Below are positions 7,435 through 14,848 of a stretch of DNA of 64,000 nt, piece by piece. Origin of the DNA: Nitrospirota bacterium (GTDB lineage: Bacteria > Nitrospirota > Thermodesulfovibrionia > UBA6902); the NCBI GenBank assembly GCA_016207885.1, contig JACQZE010000004.1:175652-239651 (forward strand), given 5' to 3'. The notes under the pieces were generated by a model. That model was not told the origin of the DNA and made no database searches. It worked only from the letters and a program-made list of their open reading frames with translations. A program made the position numbers and the translations under genes. Every line of letters starts with the position of its first letter. Position 1 is the first letter of the stretch.

Positions 7435-8706
7435 TTAGAAGGACTTAGAGTATCCTAAAGAGAACTCCCACTGATCCATCTCAAGTGTGATAGTTTGAGC
7501 ACCGGGAGCTTCCAGAGGATTCGGCCCGGAGACATCATTTGACAATGCACGCATGATAGAGATATCAAGCTCCTGGTTGTCTGCAAACTTTTTTGTGAAA
7601 CCGGCTGTAACATGCTGCTCGATTACGCCTGGAGAAACAATATTGAACATCATTTCACTGCTGGGTATCGGCTGCTCGGCATATGAGTAACCTGCGCGCC
7701 AGGTCCAATCCTTGTTGCTCTGCCACTGGACACCGGCCTTAATAACATACATGTCTTCCCATCCAAAACCTGCGCCATGATCGTCACCGAGCATATCTGT
7801 TTGCAGGTTAGGAAGGAATGAATTTCCTACTGAATTAATGTCGCTGTAGTATATCGCCTGCAGGTCAAGGGCAGCGGTCAGTTCAGGAAGAATGTCATAG
7901 GCAACACCGATATTCCAGGTTGAAGGGATATCAAAGTCGCCTTGCTGTGCAAAAAGCCCTGCATAGTTGTCGAAATTATCCATTAATATCTTTGTCTGGT
8001 ATGATGCGCCGACGTGAAAACCTGGCGTTAATTCTCCCATATATCCTACCCTCGCGCCTATACCAAAAGCGCTGTCAGGGCCGGTGTTGCTGAGTTTTGC
8101 AGAATTGTGTGAGTATCCGGCAAAAGAACCCAAGCCCTTTGTCTCAAACATCTGGTAAGCAATGACAGGGCTTATACCAAAAGCATGCTTGGCATTGATC
8201 TTTCTCGCGTATGTCGGAACAATAAATAACTGCGAAAGGTCAATACCAGTCGGATCATCACCATAGAAAGTCCTTGTGCTGTAATCAGTATTCATGCCGC
8301 CGTTGCCGAAGATAGATATTCCTAATGAATAATTCTCATTCATCATCTTGTTATACCCGAGGCCCGGGATAATAAACCATTCTTTTCCGCTCTCAACAGT
8401 GCCGGGAGTTAAGCCGAAAGTACCCGGGAAACCTGTTGGATCGCCTGTCACGGTATACTGCCTGTTAGGCTTGAAAAATGATAAACCCAGATCAACGCGA
8501 TTGCCCGCAAATGCCATCGAAGCGGGGTTTGTGGATGCTGACATTGAGTCAAGGGCCAGAGCGGTTCCTGCTCCTGCAAGAGCCTTGTTCTTGATACTGT
8601 AGCCATGTGAAAAATAACCGTTAGTTGCATACGCGCTGCCCGCTGCCAGGCTCAATGCAACGACTGCAACCAAATAAAACAGGCCTTTAAAACCAGACTT
8701 CTTCAT
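7435..8706 (-). CDS. OmpP1/FadL/TodX-family outer-membrane protein
   Basis: A 423-aa protein with a signal peptide (residues about 1-27, cleaving after SAYA). The mature N-terminus TNGYFSHGYSIKNKALAGAG and the downstream ASTNPASMA motif are classic for the FadL/OmpP1 family. The rest alternates beta strands, and the last residue is an aromatic (GYSKSF), as needed for barrel assembly. Family members admit hydrophobic compounds such as fatty acids or aromatics. It has its own promoter and terminator and sits between two sulfur-relay units. A role in admitting hydrophobic sulfur compounds is only a guess from context. Confidence 0.88.
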   Translation of the reverse strand: MKKSGFKGLFYLVAVVALSLAAGSAYATNGYFSHGYSIKNKALAGAGTALALDSMSASTNPASMAFAGNRVDLGLSFFKPNRQYTVTGDPTGFPGTFGLTPGTVESGKEWFIIPGLGYNKMMNENYSLGISIFGNGGMNTDYSTRTFYGDDPTGIDLSQLFIVPTYARKINAKHAFGISPVIAYQMFETKGLGSFAGYSHNSAKLSNTGPDSAFGIGARVGYMGELTPGFHVGASYQTKILMDNFDNYAGLFAQQGDFDIPSTWNIGVAYDILPELTAALDLQAIYYSDINSVGNSFLPNLQTDMLGDDHGAGFGWEDMYVIKAGVQWQSNKDWTWRAGYSYAEQPIPSSEMMFNIVSPGVIEQHVTAGFTKKFADNQELDISIMRALSNDVSGPNPLEAPGAQTITLEMDQWEFSLGYSKSF

Positions 8707-8753
8707 AGATATGTCCTCCTTTATGTAAAACAGTATAAAATAAGCTTGCAGAT

Positions 8754-8782
8754 AAATTAACTTCTTACGCCTCGCTTGTCAA
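8754..8782 (-). promoter_or_regulatory. Sigma-70-type promoter for the FadL-like gene
   Basis: On the minus strand TTGACA (8782-8777), a 17-bp spacer and TAATTT (8759-8754) lie about 50 bp before the ATG at 8706. It is just downstream of the tusA stop, so the outer-membrane gene is probably transcribed independently of dsrE3-tusA. Confidence 0.6.
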
Positions 8783-8808
8783 GTCCGGTTACATACATTA
8801 ATTCAGGT

Positions 8809-9036
8809 TCAGGCCTTCTTTATATAAAAAATATATACGCCGTTTTCTTCACGCGACTCAACGATCTCGTTGCCGGTCCTCTTTGCAAAAGCAGGCATGT
8901 CATTAAGAGAACCCTTGTCAGTGGCCTCCACTCTGATAACCTGCCCCGGCTGCATCTCTTCAATGGCCTTCTTTGTCTTGATAACCGGCATCGGACAGTT
9001 AAGCCCTTTGCAATCAACTATCCTGTCAGCATCCAT
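8809..9036 (-). CDS. tusA: TusA-family sulfur carrier protein (second copy)
   Basis: A 75-aa protein with DCKGLNCPMPVIKTKKAI. The CPMP active Cys is residue 14, with a second Cys at 9. It is shorter and clearly diverged from the copy at 2094-2345, and closer to canonical TusA. It follows a DsrE3-type gene by 18 bp on the same strand. DsrE3-TusA pairs are a recognised arrangement in sulfur-oxidising or sulfur-reducing bacteria, where the two exchange sulfane sulfur. The likely client (molybdoenzyme, tRNA thiolation, or a dissimilatory enzyme) is not encoded next to it. Confidence 0.92.
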   Translation of the reverse strand: MDADRIVDCKGLNCPMPVIKTKKAIEEMQPGQVIRVEATDKGSLNDMPAFAKRTGNEIVESREENGVYIFYIKKA

Positions 9037-9054
9037 ACCAACCTCCCCTGTTCA

Positions 9055-9537
9055 TTAAATAAAGAGACTTATATTCGCATCAAGCGCAAAATCAAGATAA
9101 TCAGCCGCGCCTGCGATAATTACACCGTCCACAAGGTCTGTTTTTTTCACGCCTGTCATCTCCATTGTAGGGGAGCATGCCATCATCTTCACGCCGGACT
9201 GTAGGCATGTATCTACAAACTCAGGTATTGTAGGCCAGTTTATTCCCTTTATCATATTCTTCATCATCATCGTACCAATGGCCGTCATGCCAGGCAGCAT
9301 CCCTATGATATTCGGTATAGGCACAGGCGAAGGCATTGCAGGATTGCCGATCGGAGCCACCTGCAATTTCCCGTACTTCTTTTTGTTGATGATATCCATA
9401 CCATAGAAAGTGAAAAATATCGTCGCCTCGACATCCATGGCTGCCGCAGTTGACGCAAGCACAAGCGGAGGGTATGCCATATCAAGGCTCCCTTTTGACG
9501 CGATGATCGCTATCCTCTTCTTCTTTTCTTCTGACAT
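9055..9537 (-). CDS. DsrE3/DsrE-DsrF-like family sulfur transferase
   Basis: A 160-aa protein of the longer DsrE group. It begins with a basic stretch and the strand IAIIASKGSLDMAYPPL. It has ATIFFTFYGMDIINKK, a Pro/Met-rich loop (NPAMPSPVPIPNIIGMLPGM) and two cysteines at 111 and 121 (DTCLQSG, ACSPTMEMTG). In DsrE3 proteins these cysteines hold and pass persulfide sulfur. AAGGAGG lies upstream of the ATG and a promoter is visible. It is cotranscribed with the tusA gene downstream. The protein is cytoplasmic or loosely membrane associated. Confidence 0.9.
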   Translation of the reverse strand: MSEEKKKRIAIIASKGSLDMAYPPLVLASTAAAMDVEATIFFTFYGMDIINKKKYGKLQVAPIGNPAMPSPVPIPNIIGMLPGMTAIGTMMMKNMIKGINWPTIPEFVDTCLQSGVKMMACSPTMEMTGVKKTDLVDGVIIAGAADYLDFALDANISLFI

Positions 9538-9571
9538 ATAAGGCCTCCTTTACCATGTTATTACTTCTTTC

Positions 9572-9600
9572 ATTAAATCACGTTACCGGCCAAAAAGCAA
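9572..9600 (-). promoter_or_regulatory. Probable promoter of dsrE3-tusA
   Basis: On the minus strand TTGCTT (9600-9595), a 17-bp spacer and TTTAAT (9577-9572) precede the dsrE3 ATG by about 35 bp. The same intergenic region must also hold the divergent rluD promoter, which I could not place. Confidence 0.45.
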
Positions 9601-9663
9601 AGACATATGATAGTTATTAATTAATGATCATAAAATAGCTGATGAAACTGCTAAACTACACAT

Positions 9664-10590
9664 ATGAAAAAAATGAAGGTCACCGTCGGAACTGAGTCCG
9701 GGCCGGAGCGCCTTGACTCCTTTATCTCATCAGAATGCGGGCTTACCCGGTCATCCGTACAAAAGCTCGTAAAAGACGGGGCAGTGCTGGTAAATTCAAA
9801 ACCCGAGAAGCCGGGATGCCGCGTCAGGCCGGGAGATATTATAGATATCACTATCCCGGATGAGCCGGCTGGCGCACTTATACCTGAAAATATTCCCCTT
9901 GACATTGTCTTTGAGGACGAGCATATCATTGTTGTGAACAAGCCCCCTGGAATGGTCATATACCCGGCTGCGGGGAACAGCGGCGGCACGCTTATGAACG
10001 CACTTGTCTTCAAATGCGGAAGACTGGCATCTGCCGGAGCGCCTTTGCGCCCCGGAGTAGTGCACCGCCTTGATAAAGAGACCTCCGGCCTGATAATCGT
10101 TGCCAAAACTGACGAGGCATATTTCAACCTTATCGAACAGTTCAAAAACAAAGAGGTTGAGAAATACTACATGGCGCTTGTATATGGAACGCCCAAAAAC
10201 AGGAGCGGGGAGTTCAGCGCTGAAATAGGCAGGTCATCCTCAGACAGAAAGAAGATGTCCACAAAGACAAGAAAAGGGAAAGAGGCGCTCACACTTTATG
10301 AGGTTGTTTCCGCATTCAAGGCTGCCTCTTTAGTAAAGGTCAGGATAATTACAGGAAGGACACACCAGATCAGGGTGCACTTCTCATCCTCCGGTCATCC
10401 TGTACTTGGGGACAAAACTTATGGCACAAAAACAACATTAAAGTTCGCGGCAAAAACCCTGCGGTTCGACAGACAGATGCTTCATTCATATTCTTTAAAA
10501 TTCAGGCATCCTGTGACAAATGAATTCCTTGAGCTTACAGCGCCGCTGCCGGAAGATATGGAAAAGGCTGTTGAAGAGCTGAAAGAATAA
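9664..10590 (+). CDS. rluD: RluA-family 23S rRNA pseudouridine synthase (RluD-like)
   Basis: A 308-aa enzyme. An S4 RNA-binding domain spans about residues 14-70. The pseudouridine synthase domain follows with NKPPGMVIYPA and the catalytic HRLDKETSG motif (Asp137), then RTHQIRVHF near the end. It isomerises uridines in 23S rRNA helix 69 if truly RluD; RluA or RluC specificity cannot be excluded. No clear ribosome site is visible, and the second Met (9673) could be the start. A diverged copy of its last codons occurs at 11238-11291, on the far side of the CopG/MazF module. Confidence 0.92.
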   Translation: MKKMKVTVGTESGPERLDSFISSECGLTRSSVQKLVKDGAVLVNSKPEKPGCRVRPGDIIDITIPDEPAGALIPENIPLDIVFEDEHIIVVNKPPGMVIYPAAGNSGGTLMNALVFKCGRLASAGAPLRPGVVHRLDKETSGLIIVAKTDEAYFNLIEQFKNKEVEKYYMALVYGTPKNRSGEFSAEIGRSSSDRKKMSTKTRKGKEALTLYEVVSAFKAASLVKVRIITGRTHQIRVHFSSSGHPVLGDKTYGTKTTLKFAAKTLRFDRQMLHSYSLKFRHPVTNEFLELTAPLPEDMEKAVEELKE

Positions 10591-10598
10591 TTGCCTTC

Positions 10599-10627
10599 TT
10601 GACAAATTATTTTTTGGTATATACTAT
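10599..10627 (+). promoter_or_regulatory. Strong promoter of the CopG/MazF toxin-antitoxin module
   Basis: TTGACA (10599-10604), a 17-bp spacer and TACTAT (10622-10627). GGTAT (within 10615-10621) and ATACC downstream flank the -10 as a short inverted repeat, a plausible site for antitoxin binding. A GGGAGG ribosome site lies before the ATG. Confidence 0.75.
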
Positions 10628-10653
10628 GAGTAATACCGAAGGGAGGTGTAATT

Positions 10654-10893
10654 ATGTCCAAGACGCTATCGTTAAAACTTAAAGATGAAGTTTTTGATGA
10701 GACAGAAGATATTCTCGAAAAAATACATAAACCAAGAAATTCTTATATCAATGAAGCAGTAAGCTTCTACAACAAATTTATTATAAGAAGCCTGCTCAAG
10801 AAACGATTAATAAAAGAGTCCCGCATGGTCTCTGGGTCTTCCCTTAAAGTTTTACATGAAATGGAACTGTTAGAAGATGAGATACCCGAATGA
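10654..10893 (+). CDS. CopG/RHH-type antitoxin
   Basis: A 79-aa protein starting MSKTLSLKLKDEVFDETEDI. The N-terminal strand followed by a helix-turn-helix-like segment (KPRNSYINEAVSFYNKF) is the ribbon-helix-helix pattern. The C-terminal acidic tail would bind the toxin. It overlaps the toxin gene by 4 bp (ATGA), which couples their translation. It has a near-consensus promoter and a good ribosome site. Confidence 0.8.
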   Translation: MSKTLSLKLKDEVFDETEDILEKIHKPRNSYINEAVSFYNKFIIRSLLKKRLIKESRMVSGSSLKVLHEMELLEDEIPE

Positions 10894-11231
10894 CCATCCG
10901 CAAATTTCATGTTTATACGGCAGACCTGAATCCGAGGTTCGGCACAGAGCCGGGAAAGATACGGCCTGTTGTCGTAGTTCAGACCAACCTGTTGAATGAT
11001 GGCCACCCAAGCACCATCATTTGCCCCATTACAACCCAGGTCCAGCCCAAAAGCAATATTCTGCGGGTACATTTAAAGAGTGCTGAATCCGGCTTAAAAA
11101 AAGAGTCCGACATCATCGTTGACCAGATCAGGGCAATTGATAACAAAAGGTTTAAGGAACATATCGGAGAGCTTACCGCTGACAATAAAAAGCTGCTGCT
11201 GAAGAATTTAAGGATTATTGTTCTGGAGTAA
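10890..11231 (+). CDS. MazF/PemK-family mRNA interferase toxin
   Basis: A 113-aa protein with the MazF beta-barrel signature: VYTADLNPRFGTEPGKIRPVVVVQ at residues 7-30, CPITTQ near 46-51 and DQIRAID near 80-86. Family toxins cleave mRNA at short sequences and are held inactive by the cognate antitoxin, here the RHH gene just upstream. The length is typical. No frameshift or missing core residue is seen, so it is probably functional. Confidence 0.88.
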   Translation: MTIRKFHVYTADLNPRFGTEPGKIRPVVVVQTNLLNDGHPSTIICPITTQVQPKSNILRVHLKSAESGLKKESDIIVDQIRAIDNKRFKEHIGELTADNKKLLLKNLRIIVLE

Positions 11232-11237
11232 ATTCAT

Positions 11238-11291
11238 ATGCCGGAAGATATGAAGAAGGCGGTTGAGGAGTTAACGCATCAGAATTGCTAA
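11238..11291 (+). pseudogene. Diverged copy of the rluD 3-prime end
   Basis: The segment reads MPEDMKKAVEEL then THQNC and a stop. It matches the last codons of rluD (LPEDMEKAVEELKE) about 690 bp upstream. At DNA level the first 14 bases (TGCCGGAAGATATG) are identical and the next 20 or so are similar with scattered changes. The two copies flank the CopG/MazF module. This suggests that the module entered at the end of rluD, replacing or duplicating its last codons, and that this copy is the displaced original end. Confidence 0.6.
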
Positions 11292-11336
11292 TAAAAAGTT
11301 GATGTGCTAAGTTATTTCAGAAAGGAGATTGTAATC

Positions 11337-11564
11337 ATGCATGGAATGAAAGAAATAATAGAGGAAGCAGCGTCCCTTCCGGTTGAGGAGAGAGCCATAG
11401 TCGTAGATTCTCTGCTTCAAACACTCAATCCACCAGATGCTGAAATAGAAAAAGAGTGGTTAAAGGTTGCTAAACGCCGGCTTGCGGAATTGCGATCCGG
11501 TAGCGTGAAAGCCATTCCCGGAGATGAAGTGTTCGCGGAGATTCGCGAGAGCTTTAATAAATGA
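11337..11564 (+). CDS. Addiction-module antitoxin (PF09720-type)
   Basis: A 75-aa protein starting MHGMKEIIEEAASLPVEERA. The family motif is a helix with LP.EER..VDSLLQTL. It is the antitoxin of ParE/RelE-type pairs in which the two genes overlap; here the overlap is 4 bp. An AAGGAG site 9 bp before the ATG at 11337 decides this start over an upstream in-frame codon. A paralogous pair with the same order occurs at 25179-25708. Confidence 0.8.
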   Translation: MHGMKEIIEEAASLPVEERAIVVDSLLQTLNPPDAEIEKEWLKVAKRRLAELRSGSVKAIPGDEVFAEIRESFNK

Positions 11565-11851
11565 CCTTCTCATTTCATCATGAGGCAAGAGATGAGTTTG
11601 TCAAAGCTATTAAATATTATGAAGATTGTGAAGCCGGCCTCGGTTATGACTTTTCAATTGAGGTGTATACCGCAATACAAAACATTGTTAGTTACCCAAA
11701 AGTTTGGCCTGTTATAGAAGAAGACGTCCGTCGCTGCCTTGTTAACCGTTTCCCATACGGCATTCTCTACAGCATCGAGCCAGATAAAATTTTTGTTCTT
11801 GCTATAATGCATCAGCGCCGTCATCCGGATTATTGGAAACACAGGCACTGA
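11561..11851 (+). CDS. ParE/RelE-superfamily toxin
   Basis: A 96-aa protein with the ParE/RelE pattern: FHHEARDEFVKAIKYYED at the start, LGYDFSIEV, then RRCLVNRFPYGILYSIE and IMHQRRHPDYW at the end. Toxins of this fold poison gyrase or cleave mRNA on the ribosome; which applies here cannot be told. It follows its antitoxin with an ATGA overlap. It shares the RFPY..IYFEIE..H..R.P pattern with the toxin at 25397. Confidence 0.85.
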   Translation: MTFSFHHEARDEFVKAIKYYEDCEAGLGYDFSIEVYTAIQNIVSYPKVWPVIEEDVRRCLVNRFPYGILYSIEPDKIFVLAIMHQRRHPDYWKHRH

Positions 11852-12004
11852 AATGACCACCCAAGCGATTTCATTGTCACCCCAAATAAAAAAGACTCCC
11901 CGGCTGTCGGGATAAAAATCATGAATCCGGCGGAGTTGCTGAAAATGGTGAAGAGGTGAGATTTGCAATAACAGATTATCTAATAAAGTGTCCTGCGCTC
12001 TGCA

Positions 12005-12124
12005 TTAGTGCTTTGCATCCTTATCAACGGCAACAATTGTCTCTCGTAATAATTTGTGATCACTCTCTGTCAATGGCTCCTCTTCCGCCTTTGTCAGCCA
12101 TTCTTTAACCAGCTTTTCTGGCAT
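12005..12124 (-). pseudogene. Truncated HEPN-domain partner of the nucleotidyltransferase
   Basis: A 39-aa frame starting MPEKLVKEWLTKAEEE. This resembles the opening of HEPN proteins (EWL.KA.ED). It then diverges to PLTESDHKLLRETIVAV and stops. Normal HEPN proteins are about 120-140 aa with an R-x4-6-H RNase motif, which is absent. It overlaps the end of the nucleotidyltransferase gene by 20 bp, the order expected for an MNT/HEPN pair. An internal deletion after codon 16 would explain it. The similarity is short, so this is tentative. Confidence 0.4.
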
Positions 12125-12443
12125 ACAGGACTTTACCTTTTTTAATAATTTCTTTGATGAAATAGTCGCCCATTTGAAGACGTCTTTTGATTTCTTCGGG
12201 GGTTCTGACCATGATGTCCATGGAGATGAATTTAGGCCTGCATACCTTTGATATATCCATACTGCGCTTTGCAGGTCTTTGTTTACTGTCCATTATTACC
12301 AGCAAATCCATGTCGCTCTCTTTTGTCTGTGTTCCTTTGGCGGAAGAGCCAAACAGGATTATTTTCTCAGGATTAAAGTTCTCTACAATCTTTCTTGAGA
12401 TGCCGGTGATAAATTTCTTATCGAAAGTTGTGCTGTTATTCAT
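12105..12443 (-). CDS. Minimal nucleotidyltransferase (MNT/MntA-like)
   Basis: A 112-aa protein of the pol-beta nucleotidyltransferase fold. The catalytic signature KIILFGSSAKGTQTKESDMDLLVI holds GSxxxG and the two metal-binding Asp of SDMDL, and a third acidic residue lies in SMDIMV. MNT proteins act as antitoxins that AMPylate HEPN toxins. The adjacent HEPN-like frame is truncated, so the pair may be decayed. The ATG at 12443 is chosen over an in-frame GTG at 12461; neither has a clear ribosome site. Confidence 0.8.
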   Translation of the reverse strand: MNNSTTFDKKFITGISRKIVENFNPEKIILFGSSAKGTQTKESDMDLLVIMDSKQRPAKRSMDISKVCRPKFISMDIMVRTPEEIKRRLQMGDYFIKEIIKKGKVLYARKAG

Positions 12444-12485
12444 ACAAGTAAAATAGCACAATGGGAAATAGCTTTAAAGCAGACT

Positions 12486-14735
12486 TTACTCTTCTACAGG
12501 CTCTTCGCCGCTGTCACCATGGATCTCTTCTTTATAATGACAACTCTTATTAAGGCAGACCAACGCTTCTTCCTTCTTTGTCTTTTTCTCAGCCAGGATT
12601 CCGGTTCCGCATTCAGGGCATTTTTTCTGAGTGGGCCTGTACCAGGAGGCAAAAGTGCATTTCGGATAATTGGCGCAGCCGAAAAAGACCTTTCCCTTTT
12701 TAGACCTCTTCTCCACAATATCGCCGCCGTCTTCAGGGCATTTAATGCCGATTGATATAGGTTTGGTGCTTTTGCACTTTGGATAATTGCTGCATGCAAG
12801 GAACTTCCCGAACTTGCCGGCCTTGATAACCATCTGCGCGCCGCATTTTGCGCATTTCTCATCAGTTACCTGCGCTTCGGCAGCAGCCTCTCCAGCCTCA
12901 GGTTCAAGCGGCCTGGTGTTCTTGCATTCAGGATAGCCCGTGCATGCGATGAACCTCCCGTGCCTGCCCCACTTGATGACCATGGGCTTGCCGCATTTCT
13001 CACAGACCTCATCAGTCGGGATGTCCGCCGGTTTCACCCTGTCAGTATTCTCCAAAGCCTCGCCAAGTAGCCTGTCAAAAGGCCGGTAAAAATCATTTAC
13101 AATATCGGTCCATTTAAACGCGCCCTCAGCTATCTTGTCGAGATTATCCTCCATCTTTGCAGTGAAGTTGTAATCCATCAGCTCGGCAAACCTTGCAACA
13201 AGGAGGTCATTAACAACCAAGCCCAGTTCTGTAGCTTTGAACCTGCCGCCTTCCTTATCCACATACTTTCTTTCCTGTATAGTTGAGAGGATGGTGGCGT
13301 ATGTGCTCGGCCTTCCGATACCTTTCGCCTCAAGATCCCTGACGAGAGTAGGTTCTGTATATCTTGGCGGAGGCTGGGTAAAGTGCTGCTTCGGAGTGAC
13401 AGAGAGTGTCTTCAGTTTATCGCCTTCTGCAAGAGAAGGGAGCAGCCCTTCCTCTTCAGCATCAGTGTCAACCCCCTCAATATATATCTTCATAAAGCCC
13501 GGGAACTTGACGACAGTGCCGGTTGCCCTGAAATTATATTTATCAGCCGCTATGTCAACTGAGGTCTGCTCAAGCTGCGCGGGATTCATCTGGCTTGCCA
13601 CAAAGCGATTCCATACAAGGGTGTAAAGACGGAACTCTTCACTTGAAAGATGGCCTTTTAATTTTTCAGGTGTTCTGAAGACCGATGTGGGCCTTATCGC
13701 CTCATGCGCGTCCTGTGCCGACTTCTTGCTTTTGTATACAGGCGGTTTGGCAGGCAGGTACTCTTTGCCGAACTCTTTCTCGATAAACTCCGCTGCCTCC
13801 TGCTGTGCCTCTTTTGCGACCCTTACAGAGTCGGTCCTCATGTAGGTTATAAGGCCTACCGAACCTTCGGCTCCGATCTCAAGTCCTTCATAAAGCTTCT
13901 GCGCGACAAACATCGTCTTCTTCGCGACGAACCTTAATTTTCTCGATGCCTCCTGCTGAAGCGTGCTTGTTATAAATGGGGGGGCAGGAGAACGTTTTCT
14001 GCTCTTCTTCTCAACCTTGCTGACTGTAAAGTCTTTGCCTTTAAGTCCTTCAAGAATAACCGCTGCCTCAGCTTCGTTGCCTATCTCAGCTTTTTTGCCT
14101 TTAACCTCTATAAGCCTCGCCTCAAAAGGAGGAGGCGCACTTCCCTCAAGTTTCGCGGTAATGCTCCAGTACTCCACAGAGTTGAAAGCAGCTATCTCGC
14201 GTTCCCTGTCTACAACAAGCCTGAGCGCGACAGACTGCACCCTGCCTGCGCTGAGCCCGCGGCGGATCTTCCGCCATAAAAGAGGAGAGAGCTTATAACC
14301 CACAAGCCTGTCCAGCACCCTTCTTGCATGCTGCGCGTCGACAAGATCCATATTGAGCTTGCGCGGATGCTTTATCGCGTCTGTAACAGCGCGCTCTGTT
14401 ATCTCGTTGAATACGACACGGAGCACTTTATCGGAATCACCGTTAAGCTCCTCTGCGATATGCCAAGCTATCGCCTCGCCCTCCCTGTCAGGGTCCGGGG
14501 CAAGGAATATTTTGTTAGCGCCCTTTGCCGCCTTCTTCAGGTCCTTCATGACCTTCTGCTTGCCGTCGATGACAACATACTGAGGCAGAAAATCGTTATC
14601 AACATCCACTCCAAGTTCTTTCTTTGGAAGATCCTTGACATGGCCGATAGAAGGCAAAATAGTAAAGTCCTTACCGAGGAATTTACTCAGTGTCTTTACC
14701 TTTGCGGGTGACTCAACTATTAATAATGATTTCAT
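12486..14735 (-). CDS. topA: DNA topoisomerase I
   Basis: A 749-aa type IA topoisomerase that relaxes negative supercoils. The Toprim domain opens with LLIVESPAKVKTLSKFLG and has DPDREGEAIAWH. The active-site Tyr lies in GLITYMRTDS, about residue 298. Four C-terminal zinc ribbons follow, of CxxCG...C-x-NYPKC type, from about residue 590 to 735; the last has the pattern CPECG...CLNKSC. A TTG at 14756 would add seven residues. The ATG at 14735 gives the canonical MKSLLIVESPAK start and is preferred. It lies downstream of dprA, as in many bacteria. Confidence 0.96.
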   Translation of the reverse strand: MKSLLIVESPAKVKTLSKFLGKDFTILPSIGHVKDLPKKELGVDVDNDFLPQYVVIDGKQKVMKDLKKAAKGANKIFLAPDPDREGEAIAWHIAEELNGDSDKVLRVVFNEITERAVTDAIKHPRKLNMDLVDAQHARRVLDRLVGYKLSPLLWRKIRRGLSAGRVQSVALRLVVDREREIAAFNSVEYWSITAKLEGSAPPPFEARLIEVKGKKAEIGNEAEAAVILEGLKGKDFTVSKVEKKSRKRSPAPPFITSTLQQEASRKLRFVAKKTMFVAQKLYEGLEIGAEGSVGLITYMRTDSVRVAKEAQQEAAEFIEKEFGKEYLPAKPPVYKSKKSAQDAHEAIRPTSVFRTPEKLKGHLSSEEFRLYTLVWNRFVASQMNPAQLEQTSVDIAADKYNFRATGTVVKFPGFMKIYIEGVDTDAEEEGLLPSLAEGDKLKTLSVTPKQHFTQPPPRYTEPTLVRDLEAKGIGRPSTYATILSTIQERKYVDKEGGRFKATELGLVVNDLLVARFAELMDYNFTAKMEDNLDKIAEGAFKWTDIVNDFYRPFDRLLGEALENTDRVKPADIPTDEVCEKCGKPMVIKWGRHGRFIACTGYPECKNTRPLEPEAGEAAAEAQVTDEKCAKCGAQMVIKAGKFGKFLACSNYPKCKSTKPISIGIKCPEDGGDIVEKRSKKGKVFFGCANYPKCTFASWYRPTQKKCPECGTGILAEKKTKKEEALVCLNKSCHYKEEIHGDSGEEPVEE

Positions 14736-14778
14736 AATTTGTAATTTATACAACAATAATTATTTTTATTCAAAAAAA

Positions 14779-14838
14779 TGTCATTCCGGCTTGTCCGGAA
14801 TCCTTCTTAATACCGATTCCGGACAAGCCGGAATGACA
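14779..14838. repeat. 24-bp-arm palindromic repeat, copy 1
   Basis: Two perfect 24-bp arms (14779-14802 and 14815-14838) around a 12-bp spacer. The arms begin TGTCATTCCGGCTTGTCCGG. Near-identical arms with different spacers occur at 23315-23386 and 32941-32998. It is a REP-like intergenic hairpin between topA and dprA and may act as a bidirectional transcription stop. Confidence 0.9.
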
Positions 14839-14848
14839 ACAAAGGAGA

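Noticed and set aside
14736-14756. A TTG start adding seven residues to topoisomerase I
   Set aside because: The ATG gives the conserved opening MKSLLIVESPAK, and the extra residues look unlike the family.
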